Shown: piece after piece, positions 35,507 through 46,000 of the stretch
How the letters are laid out: every line of letters starts with the position of its first letter
Numbering within the stretch: the first letter of the stretch is position 1
Origin: Beverwykella pulmonaria
Taxonomy: Eukaryota > Ascomycota > Dothideomycetes > Pleosporales > Melanommataceae
Length of the DNA stretch: 64,000 nt
Direction of reading: 5' to 3'
NCBI GenBank assembly: GCA_001599595.1
Contig: BCHH01000008.1
Span: forward strand, 1,578,046 to 1,642,045
Made by a program: the position numbers and the translations under genes
Notes under the pieces: generated by a model
Told to the model about the DNA's origin: nothing
The model's database searches: none
The model's input: only the letters and a program-made list of their open reading frames with translations

Positions 35507-36520
35507 TCACGATTGTACCCTAGCATCTATGTCTGCGCCTTGCTCCAGTAGCAGCTTGAGAATAGTTTCATTACCATGCATCGCTGCTATATGCAGCGCT
35601 GTAAGTCCATTGCCATTTTTCATTTCAACGTCGCTGCCAGCTGCCAGGAGCAGCAACACAAGTTTTTCGTTCCCCGTGGAGACAGATACATGTAATGCTG
35701 TTTCTCTGCTTTCATTTACTTCGTCTAATATAGACTTGTGCTTTACCAACTCGGCTATGACAGCTTCGTGTGATCTTTCGACTGCGATATGTAGAGCTGT
35801 TCGCCCAAGGGAGTCTTTTGCGAGTACGTCCGCAGACATCTTGAGTAATGTGGCTACGGTGGTGACTTTGCCTGAGCCTGCCGCTATGTGAAGTGCTGTC
35901 TGCCTGTCAACCGGGGAAGATGAGTGCGGCCGTAGAGACGCCTTTCTGGGACTTATGCCGACGTTTGCAAGCTCAACATCAAAGTCTGGAGAAATATCGA
36001 TGGTGTCATTGGTGGTAGTTGACGACAAGTTGCAGATGTTAAGCGAAGGGTCGATTGCCCAGCTCAAGTCCAGTGGTGATGTACCAGAGTACTCGTTGAC
36101 TGCGTTGCAGACTGCTTCAAACCCGGTATACGTCTCGTCGAAGGGCGGGTTTAAACTCGTAATCAGTGATCTTGAACAGACCGGAGAAAGCTCCCTCTGC
36201 GTCCAGGAAGGGTTTTCGGTTGCTTCATTTGTTTGCACTGTAGGTCTTGAAAATGTTGATGCCTCTGTGCATCTGAATTTTCGTCGAAGTAAGGCTGCGT
36301 TCTCCGAACCTTGGCACAACTGCTCCAGAGCTTCAACGCGACGTTTCGATCTCTCTCCTGTAAATTGTTTAGTTTGCAAGCCTCGTTACGGAAGGATTCT
36401 GCGCCACTGACGATATGCCCGTTGAGCATTGCGATTCTGAATCTTCTTTCGCTCTTTCGCGTCCTCGACATGTTCCCATTGCTCATGGCCGTCTGCCCTT
36501 AGTTCTCCTGATTGCGACAT
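35507..36520 (-). CDS. bZIP basic region plus ankyrin repeats regulator (ToxE-like bANK)
   Basis: Exon 1 (36520-36412) is only 109 nt and encodes MSQSGELRADGHEQW followed by the bZIP basic region ERKKIQNRNAQRAYR, with the invariant N-x-x-A-Q-R-x-x-R. A 54-nt intron (36411-36358, GTCAGT donor, aaactaaac branch, ttacag acceptor) joins it in phase to ERSKRRVEALEQLC. No long leucine heptad follows. The rest is an acidic, Ser/Thr-rich middle and four C-terminal ankyrin repeats (TALHIAAGSGK, TALHIAVERSHE, TALHVSVSTGNE, TALHIAAMHGNE), about 319 aa in total. Basic region plus four ankyrins without a clear zipper is the layout of ToxE, regulator of the HC-toxin cluster in Cochliobolus carbonum. It is therefore probably the cluster's activator. 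It ends about 145 bp from the PKS stop. Confidence 0.85.
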
Positions 36521-37578
36521 AATTCTACAAAAGAGGCCATGAATACATTCAACACATATTCAAACGGCCTATGAAACATATATCATCATTGAATTTCTTT
36601 GGGGCACAGTCCTTTCTTTGCGGCGCAGTCCTTCGCGCCGAGCAGTGCTGCACGTCGCTTTTGATCTTCGCTTACAAGCGCCCCTTCAACTCCACCGGGC
36701 TCCAAAAATGGGATCTTTACGCGTCCTTCTTAATCAGAGAAGGAAGCTGCGAGCCTATGATCTTGCCCAAGACCCTGCATCGCCCAGACGGCATCTGAGC
36801 TAAACACGGTGTTGGCCCGCAGCTTTCATATCTGGCGGGATGCTCCACGGGACCATCGCAGATGAGAGTTGCGCATGGGCATGGAGTCGGAACCTGGCGT
36901 ACCATTCTTGGGTGGCTTCTGTTACCTTCACACTGCCCCGTGCATCCGGGAAGGCTGCGCCACACCCGCTGGTGGCTTTTTACCGTTCTTCAAGTACCGC
37001 TCTTGGCTTGCTTAAGCGAGAACGACGACGGACGCTAGTTAGCAGAAACGATGCAGCTCTCATGTTGCACAGCAGAAAGCACTCTGCGATAATCGCTCTG
37101 GATAATGGAGAATTCTGTCGATGTCGATTTAACGGTACAGCCACGACACGCGTGGTCTATATATCTTCTCGTTATAACGCACTGGAAACGAATATGTTTA
37201 TATTTTCAAAAACCTTATAGTCATCAACTTAGGAGTCAACTTTGCAGATAATGGTCGGGCGTTCGTCTTACCCGGTGATCTGTCACACAATCTTAGAACT
37301 TGAAGCGCTCAGTTGGCCAGAACGAGACTCGTTGATCGAGACCAGAATCCACCCTAGGAGACTTACGTGAGATAAGACATCCTTGGAAGCTTGGTGTTTG
37401 ATGGGTGCATGTAACCCTTATACCCTTGATGCACACCGTATGCTGGATTCAGTCAAACTCCGACGGTGAGAGTGAGACTTTCGTACGAGAGGCCTCTTTC
37501 ACGAAGTTCTACACTAGCATCCCGCATCAGCCTCGCCTGGTTTCTCGTTTTCTCTTCTAGACTTCCAAACAGGTGAGA
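36521..37578. promoter_or_regulatory. Divergent region between regulator and membrane protein genes
   Basis: About 1 kb separates the bANK start from the membrane-protein start. It holds no supported gene; the ORFs at 36571-37220 lack motifs. It includes the tox-box match listed separately and should carry the promoters of both genes. Confidence 0.45.
37364..37373 (-). promoter_or_regulatory. Exact match to the ToxE tox-box consensus
   Basis: The plus strand reads TACGTGAGAT, the reverse complement of ATCTCACGTA, which fits the published tox-box consensus ATCTCNCGNA at all eight fixed positions. It lies 205 bp upstream of the membrane-protein start codon and next to a ToxE-type gene. A single hit in a few kb of intergenic DNA could be chance. 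Confidence 0.4.
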
Positions 37579-38792
37579 ATGGCGCAAATGTTGACTCCGA
37601 GCGATATTGGACGAGCGCTGGTTGTTGTTTCTCTAATTTGTCTGATTATTGCCTATGTCGCTGTGGGTCTACGACTCTGGTGTCGACATATACTCAAGCG
37701 CAAGATCTTCGCTCATGATGTCCTTGCTGTGTCTTCACTTGTATGTGGGACTGGAATCGTGGTTATGTGGATTATTGGTGAGTTCCTCGATTCTCGTTGC
37801 TGTCAAACTTGTACGCTGACTCGCTCCATAGATGTTTACTACGGCGGGCTCGGGCAGCGTGGAATCGATTATGCGACAACCGGAAATCCGATGGAGAAAT
37901 TGAAGATATTTGGAAAGGTAATGCCCGCTTTTCGAGATTCAGAAAGCATTACGGTATCCTGACGGCGTTCAGATTCAAGTAGCTATGCAACCGATCTGGG
38001 CGGCGTCACTTACATTCGTACGGCTCTCCATCCTCAATCTGTACACCCATATCTTTGAACATCACGATCGCTTCAATAAGGGTTGCTGGTTCGTTATGAT
38101 GTGGGCTGTGCTGTGGTTTGTTGGTGATATGATCGCCGCGTTCTTGGTCTGTCGCCCTGTTGCTTTCAATTGGGACAATACCATTCCTGGCGGGAAGTGT
38201 GGCAATGCAGAGGCGGCATACATTGCCATGCACACATCGAACATTATCATCGACGTGAGTATCGCCTTGCTCCCCGCTCCAATTCTTTGGGGCTTGCAGA
38301 TGAAGTCCTCCAAGAAAATTGGCATTATCTGCATGTTTTCGCTTGGTGCACTGTAGGTTCACATTGACCTGCTCATTGAAGCGGCTTGTTAATTCATTAC
38401 ACAGAATCTGCGCCATTTCTATCGCACGCTTGGTTCTCTTCGAACAAGTTGACCTCACCGATCCCGACTTCACTTACATGGCTGGTACACTCTACCTCTT
38501 CACGGCTATGGAACCTTTGCTCGCCGTCACACTCGCATGTATGCCGCTCTTACATCCAGTTGGAAACTCAATTGCGGAATCGGCGGCAATTTTGTGGATT
38601 AAATCCGTCACTTCTTCAATCGGTTCTTCCAAAGGAGGCAGCAAGCTCTCGACAAAGCTCTCCGCAGACAATCTACCGCTGCACTCAAACAGTGCCAACT
38701 ATCACTGGATGGAGGGCGGCAAAAGAATTAGGGTGGATGTTGAACTCAATCAGAGCTACGGGATGGATGATCTACCCTCCAGGCGTACCTGA
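37579..38792 (+). CDS. Fungal rhodopsin-like (PTH11-type) integral membrane protein
   Basis: Four exons (37579-37777, 37832-37917, 37973-38352, 38405-38792) give about 350 aa. Several hydrophobic helices are visible: ALVVVSLICLIIAYVAVGL, VLAVSSLVCGTGIVVMWII, WAASLTFVRLSILNLY, WFVMMWAVLWFVGDMIAAFL, IIIDVSIALLPAPILWGLQM and the later MAGTLYLFTAMEPLLAVTLA. The WCRHILKRKIFAHDVL loop and the C-R-P-V-A-F-N-W element are typical of the fungal rhodopsin domain family that includes PTH11-like receptors. The cytosolic tail is Ser-rich. Such genes are frequent in fungal metabolite clusters but their role there is mostly unknown. All splice phases agree. Confidence 0.85.
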
Positions 38793-39861
38793 GCGCATCA
38801 GGATGTGGTGATACTGGCTTTGGCAGAGCAGGGCATTTTCCAAGCTTGCTCTGCGGTCAAGAGAAAAGCATTGCTACGTGTATATATTGCTTTGGGTCCG
38901 AATCGAGTGTAATAGCGCACGTTTCTTCAGTCGTGGTGGTAAATTAGTGTTCAGGATATACAAAGTCATCAATTTACCCCTTTCCATTCAGATTTGACCC
39001 AACTCACTAAAGATCATGAGAACTCACAAGCGCGATCCACACTACAGCAGTCACAGCAAAGTCAAGGCCAGTTTTGTTGTATTGTGTGTTGCACCAGCCA
39101 GGTGTCATGGTTCCAAGCTTACCGACAATATTCATCTGCAGTGCACAACAGGATATACGTTGTATTTAGAACAGAGACCTTCTTTGGAGCGAAGTACAGG
39201 TAATTCCACAGGTATATCTTTGGATGTATTAACTGACATTTATATCACTTCACTGTTGCCTATATGAGCTCGAATCCAGACGATTCAAGGTACAATTTAT
39301 CCTTCAGCCTATTCTGTCCCACCACAACCCCACCACAGCCCCAGATTTGACTCGTAAGCTGCGTATATTGTGCTTGCCTACGCAACAGATTCGTAACTTT
39401 CTCACATCAGACTTACGGTTACTCCGCATCTATTTGCTCCACTGCATATTTCACTCTTGGGGGCCAAAAACTACGCTACACATTTTCTACATTCTTAGGT
39501 CAGCCGCTACCAATACACAAGTGGATCGTATTACAACTAGTTTCGTGATTCGCGACTTCCTAGGAAGAGTCATGCTTTGAGGAACGCTGTGCGAACCCTG
39601 ACATCTAACTTTTCAAAGAATGACATCGAAGACCCCGAGTTTGAGAAGTCCAAAATTGAGCACTACAATTTCAAATTTGACCGCACTGTACGACGTGACT
39701 ACCTTGTTTGGCGGGCTAGCCTCTTTTAGTCTACCATCCTTTCCGCGCCGCCTAACTGTGCCTTCTCAGGTGTAACCTCAACCGTGTGACCTCAACAACA
39801 AACGCCCCGCCGCCATCTTCCCTCTTTATCTACACTCTGCAACACCTACCAGATCAACAAA
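38793..39861. other. Intergenic, no gene seen
   Basis: The 3' flank of the membrane protein and the promoter of the SDR. Three plus-strand ORFs of 69-83 codons (38994-39580) have no motif. A pyrimidine-rich, C-rich tract immediately precedes the ATG at 39862. Confidence 0.4.
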
Positions 39862-40887
39862 ATGCCATTAGCCGGAGTAGGTTTATCCACAGTATGGACG
39901 CAATTCAGCCCGCCCAAGGACAGCGCCCCCATCACCGAAGACAACCTCACATCACAAAAAGGCAAAGTGTTTATAGTGACGGGAGGAAGCAGCGGCATCG
40001 GTTTTGAGCTCTCACGGATCCTTTACGCTGCCGGTGCAAAAGTCTACATCCTTTCCCGCACGAAATCCAACGTCGAAGCTGCGATCCAGCGGATCGAAGA
40101 AACATACGCCAGCGCCTCTAAAGACGACCTTGGCTCTCTGCACTTCATCCACCTCGATCTCGGAGATCTAGAAAGTGTGCAGAGCGCAGCGAAGCAGTTC
40201 AAAGAGAACGAAACACGGCTCGATGTCCTGTACTGTAACGCCGGACTCGCCGTCGTGCCAGGCAGTCCAAAGACAAACCAAGGTCTTGAGTTGCACATCG
40301 GTGTCAACTGCGTCGCTCATGTGCTACTCGAAAGGTTGTTACTGCCAGTCCTCACCGCCACTGCCAAGATAGCACCAAAGGACAGCGTACGCGTGGTATG
40401 GGCCTCAACCGTCCTCGTCGAGCTCGGCTCTCCCAAAGGCGGCGTCATCCTCTCTCAGCTGGACAACCCGAGCAACAACACTAACGAGAACTACGCTATC
40501 TCCAAGACAGCTATGTGGTTCGCCGCCTCCGAGCTCAGCAAACGATACGGGAAGGAAACTGGCGTCGTCAACATCGCGGGCAACCCCGGGACATACGTAT
40601 CCAATGCTTGGAGAACCACCCCGGCATACGTGTATTATCCTTTCCGTCCTATGATGAGGCACCCAAAGTTCGGCGCTTATACACACTTGTGGATGGGGTT
40701 GTCCAACGAGGTCACGATGGAGGATGCACTGCAGGGAAGGTATGCCATGTGCAATGGGCGATGGCATCCAGGACAGAGAGAAGATCTTGTGATGGCTAAC
40801 AAAGGAGAGGAGGAAGGTGGGACGGGCCAGGCGAAGAAGTTCATGGACTGGGTCGAGACAAAGATCGGAGCTTTCATCAACATGTAG
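39862..40887 (+). CDS. Short-chain dehydrogenase/reductase
   Basis: A single exon of 341 aa. It shows the NAD(P)-binding Rossmann motif TGGSSGIG, the acidic DLGDLESV segment, the structural motif LYCNAGLAVV, a catalytic-type Ser in VVWASTVLVE and the active-site YAISK. After the catalytic helix it has a substrate-binding part (NPGTYVSNAWRTTP). Overall it matches classical SDRs related to fungal retinol-dehydrogenase or WW-oxidoreductase-like proteins, often found in metabolite clusters. It probably reduces a ketone or oxidises an alcohol on the polyketide. No signal peptide is seen, so it should be cytosolic. The substrate cannot be inferred from sequence. Confidence 0.9.
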   Translation: MPLAGVGLSTVWTQFSPPKDSAPITEDNLTSQKGKVFIVTGGSSGIGFELSRILYAAGAKVYILSRTKSNVEAAIQRIEETYASASKDDLGSLHFIHLDLGDLESVQSAAKQFKENETRLDVLYCNAGLAVVPGSPKTNQGLELHIGVNCVAHVLLERLLLPVLTATAKIAPKDSVRVVWASTVLVELGSPKGGVILSQLDNPSNNTNENYAISKTAMWFAASELSKRYGKETGVVNIAGNPGTYVSNAWRTTPAYVYYPFRPMMRHPKFGAYTHLWMGLSNEVTMEDALQGRYAMCNGRWHPGQREDLVMANKGEEEGGTGQAKKFMDWVETKIGAFINM

Positions 40888-41213
40888 CATCTAGCAGGGG
40901 CCTCCTTCGATCAGCAAGTGTTCACAACGAGGGAAAGTCATCTCGCAACATGATAAGTAACACTAGGTAGCAACTATAAAGGTCATGGATGTGAATGTTA
41001 AAATGTGACAGTAATGCCATGTTTCTAGTGAAAGATTTTGTTCGAGGTGGTTGAGCAACATCTGTTTTCTAGTCCACTGACTTGGCTGCACTCGCTATAT
41101 GCTAGAGAGTGGAATCAGAACATGGCAGCAATTGATACGCTATGAATCCGTGTCTCCTCGGGAGGCAATGATTGCTTAATTGAAACCCAAGTCCTCGCCC
41201 TACAAGAGGAGAG
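40888..41213. other. Convergent 3' ends, no gene seen
   Basis: A short interval between the convergent SDR and LovD-like genes, presumably both 3' UTRs. Nothing else is recognised. Confidence 0.4.
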
Positions 41214-42702
41214 CTACAAATCGCCCTGAGCGTGTTTCTGGAATACAGCTTTCTGGAACAGCTCATGGAGATGCAAAACGCCCGGGAACATCGGAGGCAG
41301 AATCTGACAAAACGCAACTCCACAGAGACCAGCCTTCTGATCAATGTACTGCTGATCGTCAGTACATGTCAATATTCAATTGCTTTAGCAAACTCACCCA
41401 GTACATGCTCGGAACACCTCCCCAGAAGTACGTGCCCTCCGACATCCTTCCTTCCTGGCCTTGCTCGCAGATCATGCCCGCAAAGCTCCATGTCTTCTCA
41501 ATGTCTTCTGGCAGACTCATCCCGAGATACTGAGCATGTGCCGGTGACGAGCGGAGGTAGTCGTTGAATGCCTTCTTGCATTGCTCGTCGAGCTGAGGCC
41601 TGAAAAGCTCGTCGTACGATTCTGGCTTGAGCAATCTAGGGTCTCGTCGCAACACGGCCTGCAAGAACTTGAAATAGTCGCTCGCGCTACCGTAGGCACC
41701 TCCTCCACCCAGGCAGTCCGTGCCGCCAAAGAGAGGGTCGAAGTCCGGGGCGTCTACAGCCGGGCCTTCTCCGGTTTCGCTCAGTGTGCTCACGGTTGCC
41801 AGGCGGTCCTTCATGTCTGGCCTGTCTTTTGGGTAGAAGGTGATGTCTTTGATGCCTAGCGGCTCGAATATTTTCTCGCGCATGAAGGCCTCAAACGTGT
41901 TGCCGGTAGCCCGTTCGACCAGCTTGCCGGCCCAGTCGAAGCCGCCGCTGTATCTGAAGCTTGTGCCGGGCTCGAAGAGGAGAGGGAGCGTGGTTTTGTC
42001 TTCGACGGTGGGACCCGTCCACGGTAGCTCGCCTCGGCTCTTACGCCATTTCGCCAGGAGTGGGCTGAACCAGTCGTATTCGTAACCAGAGGTATGTGAG
42101 AGGAGGTGTCTGATCTCCATCAGCAAGTAAGTTATTGAATAGCTGCAGATGCACTCACCGAAGTGTGACTGGAGTCTTGTGTTGTTCGAATATTCCTTCG
42201 TTCTTCTCATCGTCAAAGTCCGTCATGATGCCATACTTACCCACCTCGGGTAGCACGTCTGAGACGGGCTTGTCGAGGTCGACAATACCTGCTTCCACGG
42301 CTTGCAAGCAAGCCACGGAGGTGAGCAGCTTTGTCATGGATGCAATCCAGCATATCGTATCGAGCTGGAAAGATTGCTTGGATCCCTCTTTGAGTGATAT
42401 GACGCCATCGGCTTTAGAATAGAGGATATTCCCTGCATTGGAGACAGCTGTTAGCAGAATTGATCACGCCTACGAAGCAATCGAGAGGCCTACCGTCTTT
42501 GTCTCCAGCGATAAGTGCATATCCGCTGATATCGTGCCAATGTCAGTAACAAGCCTCGATCTGATATTAGTACACGAAGCTTGGCTTACGGCAGGATTCC
42601 CTTCTCTCGGGCTTCCGTGTATGCCTTCTCGAACGAAATCGCTGGGGCGGACACCAAATCGTCTCGCTGCTGAGAGACCTTTGTTTCCGAAAAGAGTGCC
42701 AT
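41214..42702 (-). CDS. LovD/EstB-like serine acyltransferase or esterase (beta-lactamase fold)
   Basis: Five exons (42702-42590, 42525-42494, 42432-42159, 42109-41398, 41351-41214) give about 422 aa. The catalytic SxxK motif of class C beta-lactamase-like enzymes is present (Ser80 and Lys83 in ASMTKLL), very close to the Ser76/Lys79 positions of LovD. Other family strings are VTLRHLLSHTSGY, PLLFEPGTSFRYSGGFDWAG (Tyr), LGGGGAYGSASDY and the C-terminal KAGLCGVAFCQILPP, the last recovered only after splicing into exon 5. LovD moves an acyl group onto the lovastatin alcohol, while EstB-type relatives hydrolyse esters. In this cluster acyl transfer to a hydroxyl of the product is plausible but inferred. 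The start at 42702 gives the usual short N-terminus. Confidence 0.88.
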
Positions 42703-43200
42703 GTTACCGGTGCAGATGTTGACAACGTACCGAGAGGCAACCGTCGTAAAGGCTGTGAGCGTTGGGTGGAGACCTGCGCGCACTTGTACCTAGTAAACAA
42801 TGGAAGACTGTGGGGGAGGTGAACTTCATTCAAGGAGAGCCCAACTGCGCCGCGCTAGCCCCGCCCTTTGTCACCCTTACCACTTCTCGCTTGCGTGCAC
42901 GTGCATGTGATCTTACCCCAACGGGCATCTGCAAGTGAGTCGTTTCTTACGTTACTTCATATCATGTCTCGGGTAATACTATATAATACCGACCAGGCGA
43001 AGTCCGCTAAGCCCAAACAGGCAATGACTGAGAAGAGCCTATTGGAGAGCCGTTGGGGCTGCCTTACTGCCTAGTCAGTCCCACCTGAGCCCTCCTTTTC
43101 TGCTTTCGTCGATTTAATGCATATCTCAGCATGTGTGCTGAGAGTCGAGCGTGTTTTGCCATGGCCTTTTCCTAGGTCAACTTATGTTTGTTGATCGAAA
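42703..43200. promoter_or_regulatory. Divergent LovD-like/P450 promoter
   Basis: About 500 bp between two divergent cluster genes. It includes GCACGTGC near 42897 (palindromic core CACGTG), a possible bZIP or bHLH site. A 68-codon ORF at 42868-43074 has no motif. Confidence 0.45.
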
Positions 43201-44812
43201 ATGGCTTGGGTTCTGTTAGCAGCGTTAGCCTTTGCAGTATACACTGCTTCTTTAAGCATCTATCGTCTATTTATCAGTCCGCTATCCAAGATCCCCGGTC
43301 CGACGTTAGCAGCAGTCACTGGCTGGTACGAGGCCTACTTCGAGTTATGCCATAAATTCGGCGGCCAATACCTCTTCCATATCCAAGAGCTCCACAAACA
43401 ATATGGTACCTCTCCCCCCAAACCCCTCATATGAACATCTGAATGCTAACCTCCCAGGGCCCATCGTGCGCATAAGCCCATGGGAAGTCCACATCGACGA
43501 CCCCACCTACTACGACAGGTTCTACGCCGGCCGCGAAGCCCTGCAAAAACCAGCGTACCTAAAATGGCGCTTCCTCTCCCCCAACGCGCTCTTCTCCACC
43601 CCGGAACACCACCTCCACCGCATGCGCCGCAGCTCGCAGGACCCCTTCTTCGCCAAAGGCCGCATTCACAAGCTCGCACCGCAGATACAGCGACTAGCTG
43701 ACCGCATGTGCCGCCGCCTTGTCGAAGATTTTTCTGGCCAAGGCAAGCCAGTGATCCTGAATGATGTATTCACGAGCTTCGTCGGCGACGTCACCACGCA
43801 GTACAGCTTCAACCGCGACTTTAAGTACCTCGAGGACCCGAACTTCTTGTCACCGTTCACGCGGGAGATTCGGAGTTTTTTGGATATGGTGCACCCGTGC
43901 CAGCAGTTTCCCTGGCTAGCCCGTCTCTTGTACACACTGCCAGATTCACTCGTCAAGTCTGTGCTGCCTGCCACACAGGGACTCCAGGAGTTCCAGGACG
44001 CTATGAGCACGCTTATCCGCCAGGCCAAAAAAGACGTTGCGGAGGAAAAAGGTGACACTAACAAGACCATCATGCACGGAATCCTGAGCTCTGCCCTGCC
44101 GCCTGGGGAGAAGCGTGACGAGGTGCTGATAGACCAGGCGGCGGGGCTGGTGGCTGCGGGCATTGTGAGCACGCGGTGGACTTTGACGCTAGCTTGTTAC
44201 CACATCATCTCCGACCGGCGGATCTGGAGTAACCTGCGCCAGGAACTCGAGGAGGCAATGCCGGACGCGAGCCAGCCGCTGTCACTTCTACAACTCGAGC
44301 AGCTGCCATACCTCACGGCCTGCGTTGAGGAAGGTATGTTACCTTATCCCACTCCCTTAAAGCACACAGCTAACGAAGTAAACGCAGCCATCCGTCTAGC
44401 CTGTGGTCAAATCACACGTTCCCCGCGCATCTCACACCTCCCTATGGCATACGACACCTACATCCTACCCCCAGGCACTCACGTCTCAATGGACACATGG
44501 CACATGCATCACAACGAAGACCTTTACCCCGACTCTTTTGCGTTTGTGCCCGAGCGTTGGACAGGCGATGCTCGAGCACCAGACGGCAGGCCGCTGAAGC
44601 ATTACATGGTGGCTTTCGGCAAAGGGACGAGGAATTGTTTAGGAATGAATCTTGCCCAAGCCGCCATCAGAATTGCTTTGGCTTCCCTGCTTAGGAGATT
44701 CGAGTTTGAATTGTTTGAGACCAAGTACGACTTTGATGTGCAGATTGTGAGAGATGTTGTTGCTCCAGATACGCACCCGGAGAGTCTCGGTGTACGAGTT
44801 CTTGTAAAATAG
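43201..44812 (+). CDS. Cytochrome P450 monooxygenase
   Basis: Three exons (43201-43405, 43458-44333, 44388-44812) give about 501 aa. An N-terminal membrane anchor (WVLLAALAFAVYTASLSIY) precedes the proline-rich hinge (SKIPGPTLAAV). The I-helix region is AAGIVSTRWTLTLA, the K-helix E-x-x-R is EEAIRLA (restored by splicing), the PERF-type motif is VPERW, and the heme-binding loop is FGKGTRNCLGMNLA with Cys444 as thiolate ligand. The pattern fits fungal class II P450s of the trichodiene-oxygenase-like group found in metabolite clusters. It would act on the ER membrane with an NADPH-P450 reductase and hydroxylate or epoxidise the polyketide. It is the right-most cluster gene; beyond it lies transposon debris. 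Confidence 0.93.
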
Positions 44813-45312
44813 TTATACATGTTATTCAGTTCTGCCTGTTGCTGTGAAACACTTTATTCGGTCGCTGATGGCGCAAATTGCTAATTTTGCGCGGCCATGC
44901 TTGCGCACATTCTTTGCCTATGTACACCTGTGAGATGTCGTCTTCCATTTCATGGCCACTCACGCCATACGGAAGCCGATCGGGCTCAGGCTCGTCGAAC
45001 CGATAAAGACAGTGATCGATTTGCTAAAGCTGCATCAAGTAAGACGAGCACCATCGCTCACTCTCCCAGTCCAGCTACACTTGCAATGCGACCGCTCAGC
45101 AGTGGCCCATTGCCGAGTGTCAGCTTCCTGCATATATCCCCCCTTCACACACCCTAAAAAACAATAAAAAAATTTAATATAGAATAGCACGTTTCATTAG
45201 CGAGTCGGTCACACCAGTGAGTCGGTCACCTAATCACTGAATCCATCTCAACGAGCTTCTAAAGTGATGCATCCACAACCCACCAGGAATATCACTGCAC
45301 AGGAAGCTATGA
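44813..45312. other. Cluster edge, start of repeat-rich DNA
   Basis: The P450 3' flank, then AT-rich DNA. At about 45195-45232 the motif gagtcggtcac occurs twice in tandem; a related inverted tcggtcaca lies near 47812, so these could be terminal-repeat remnants of the transposon relics between them. Confidence 0.4.
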
Positions 45313-46000
45313 TCAACTTTGCCCTTCAATCAATCAATCAATCAAGGCGAATTTTCGAGTGTACAACTTGCAGTCCTGGTCTACGACGTTTCCCGAAGCA
45401 CGCTATTCGACCGACGCGCCGGAAAGCCCTTTCAACGCGATTGTCAGCCCAAAAGCAGAAAGCGTACCCCTACTAACAAGGAGGCAATTGTTAAACACAT
45501 AATCGAGCTTGAAGAGCGAGCCTTTCCGCCCATGAAGCCTGCGTTGCGAGATATGGCTGACACTTTGTTGGCAGAGAGAGGCTAGGGTACTATTGGCAAG
45601 AACTGGCTAGATAGATTCCTCCGTCGTTCCAGCGAGCTTTGAGCGCAGATCTAGAGGCAATAAAAGCCTGGTTTAGGCTGGTAGATAATACGAAATCAAA
45701 GTAAAGGATCCAGGATGAGGAAATCTGGAACTTTGACAAGACGGACTTTATGATGGGCGCTATTATATCTCAACTAGTGATCACTGGATTGGAGGGATGT
45801 GGTAAACAAAAACAGATCTAACCAGGCAATCGTAAGTAGGCTACTGTTGTCCAGGGAGTTGGTACTGCTAGCTACCCTCTAATCGGATAATATAGATAAG
45901 TAACAACGGCTGGACCACGAACGAGCTCGAAGTCGCGCGGCTGTGATGGCAGGCCCAGGCTTCCGCAATCGAGAGTTGATGGAATATATTGGCTCTATTT
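45313..46000 (+). mobile_element. Relic of a Fot1/pogo-like transposase
   Basis: Fragments of a Tc1/mariner-superfamily (Fot1/pogo branch) transposase are visible: the helix-turn-helix part (VSRSTLFDRRAGKPF, RDCQPKSRKRTPTNKEAIV), IGKNWLDRF, then the catalytic start NFDKTDFMMG, PGNRK and SNNGWTTNEL. In intact relatives the catalytic string is FDETGFMMG, so the first acidic residue region has changed. In-frame stops are frequent, including TAG where Trp would be expected before the ATVVQG segment, and a large part of the C-terminal half is missing. The element cannot encode an active transposase. Confidence 0.8.

Noticed and set aside
36163..36486. 107-codon minus-strand ORF overlapping the bANK gene
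   Set aside because: It is the wrong frame through the intron and exon 1; the correct frame gives the bZIP basic region instead.
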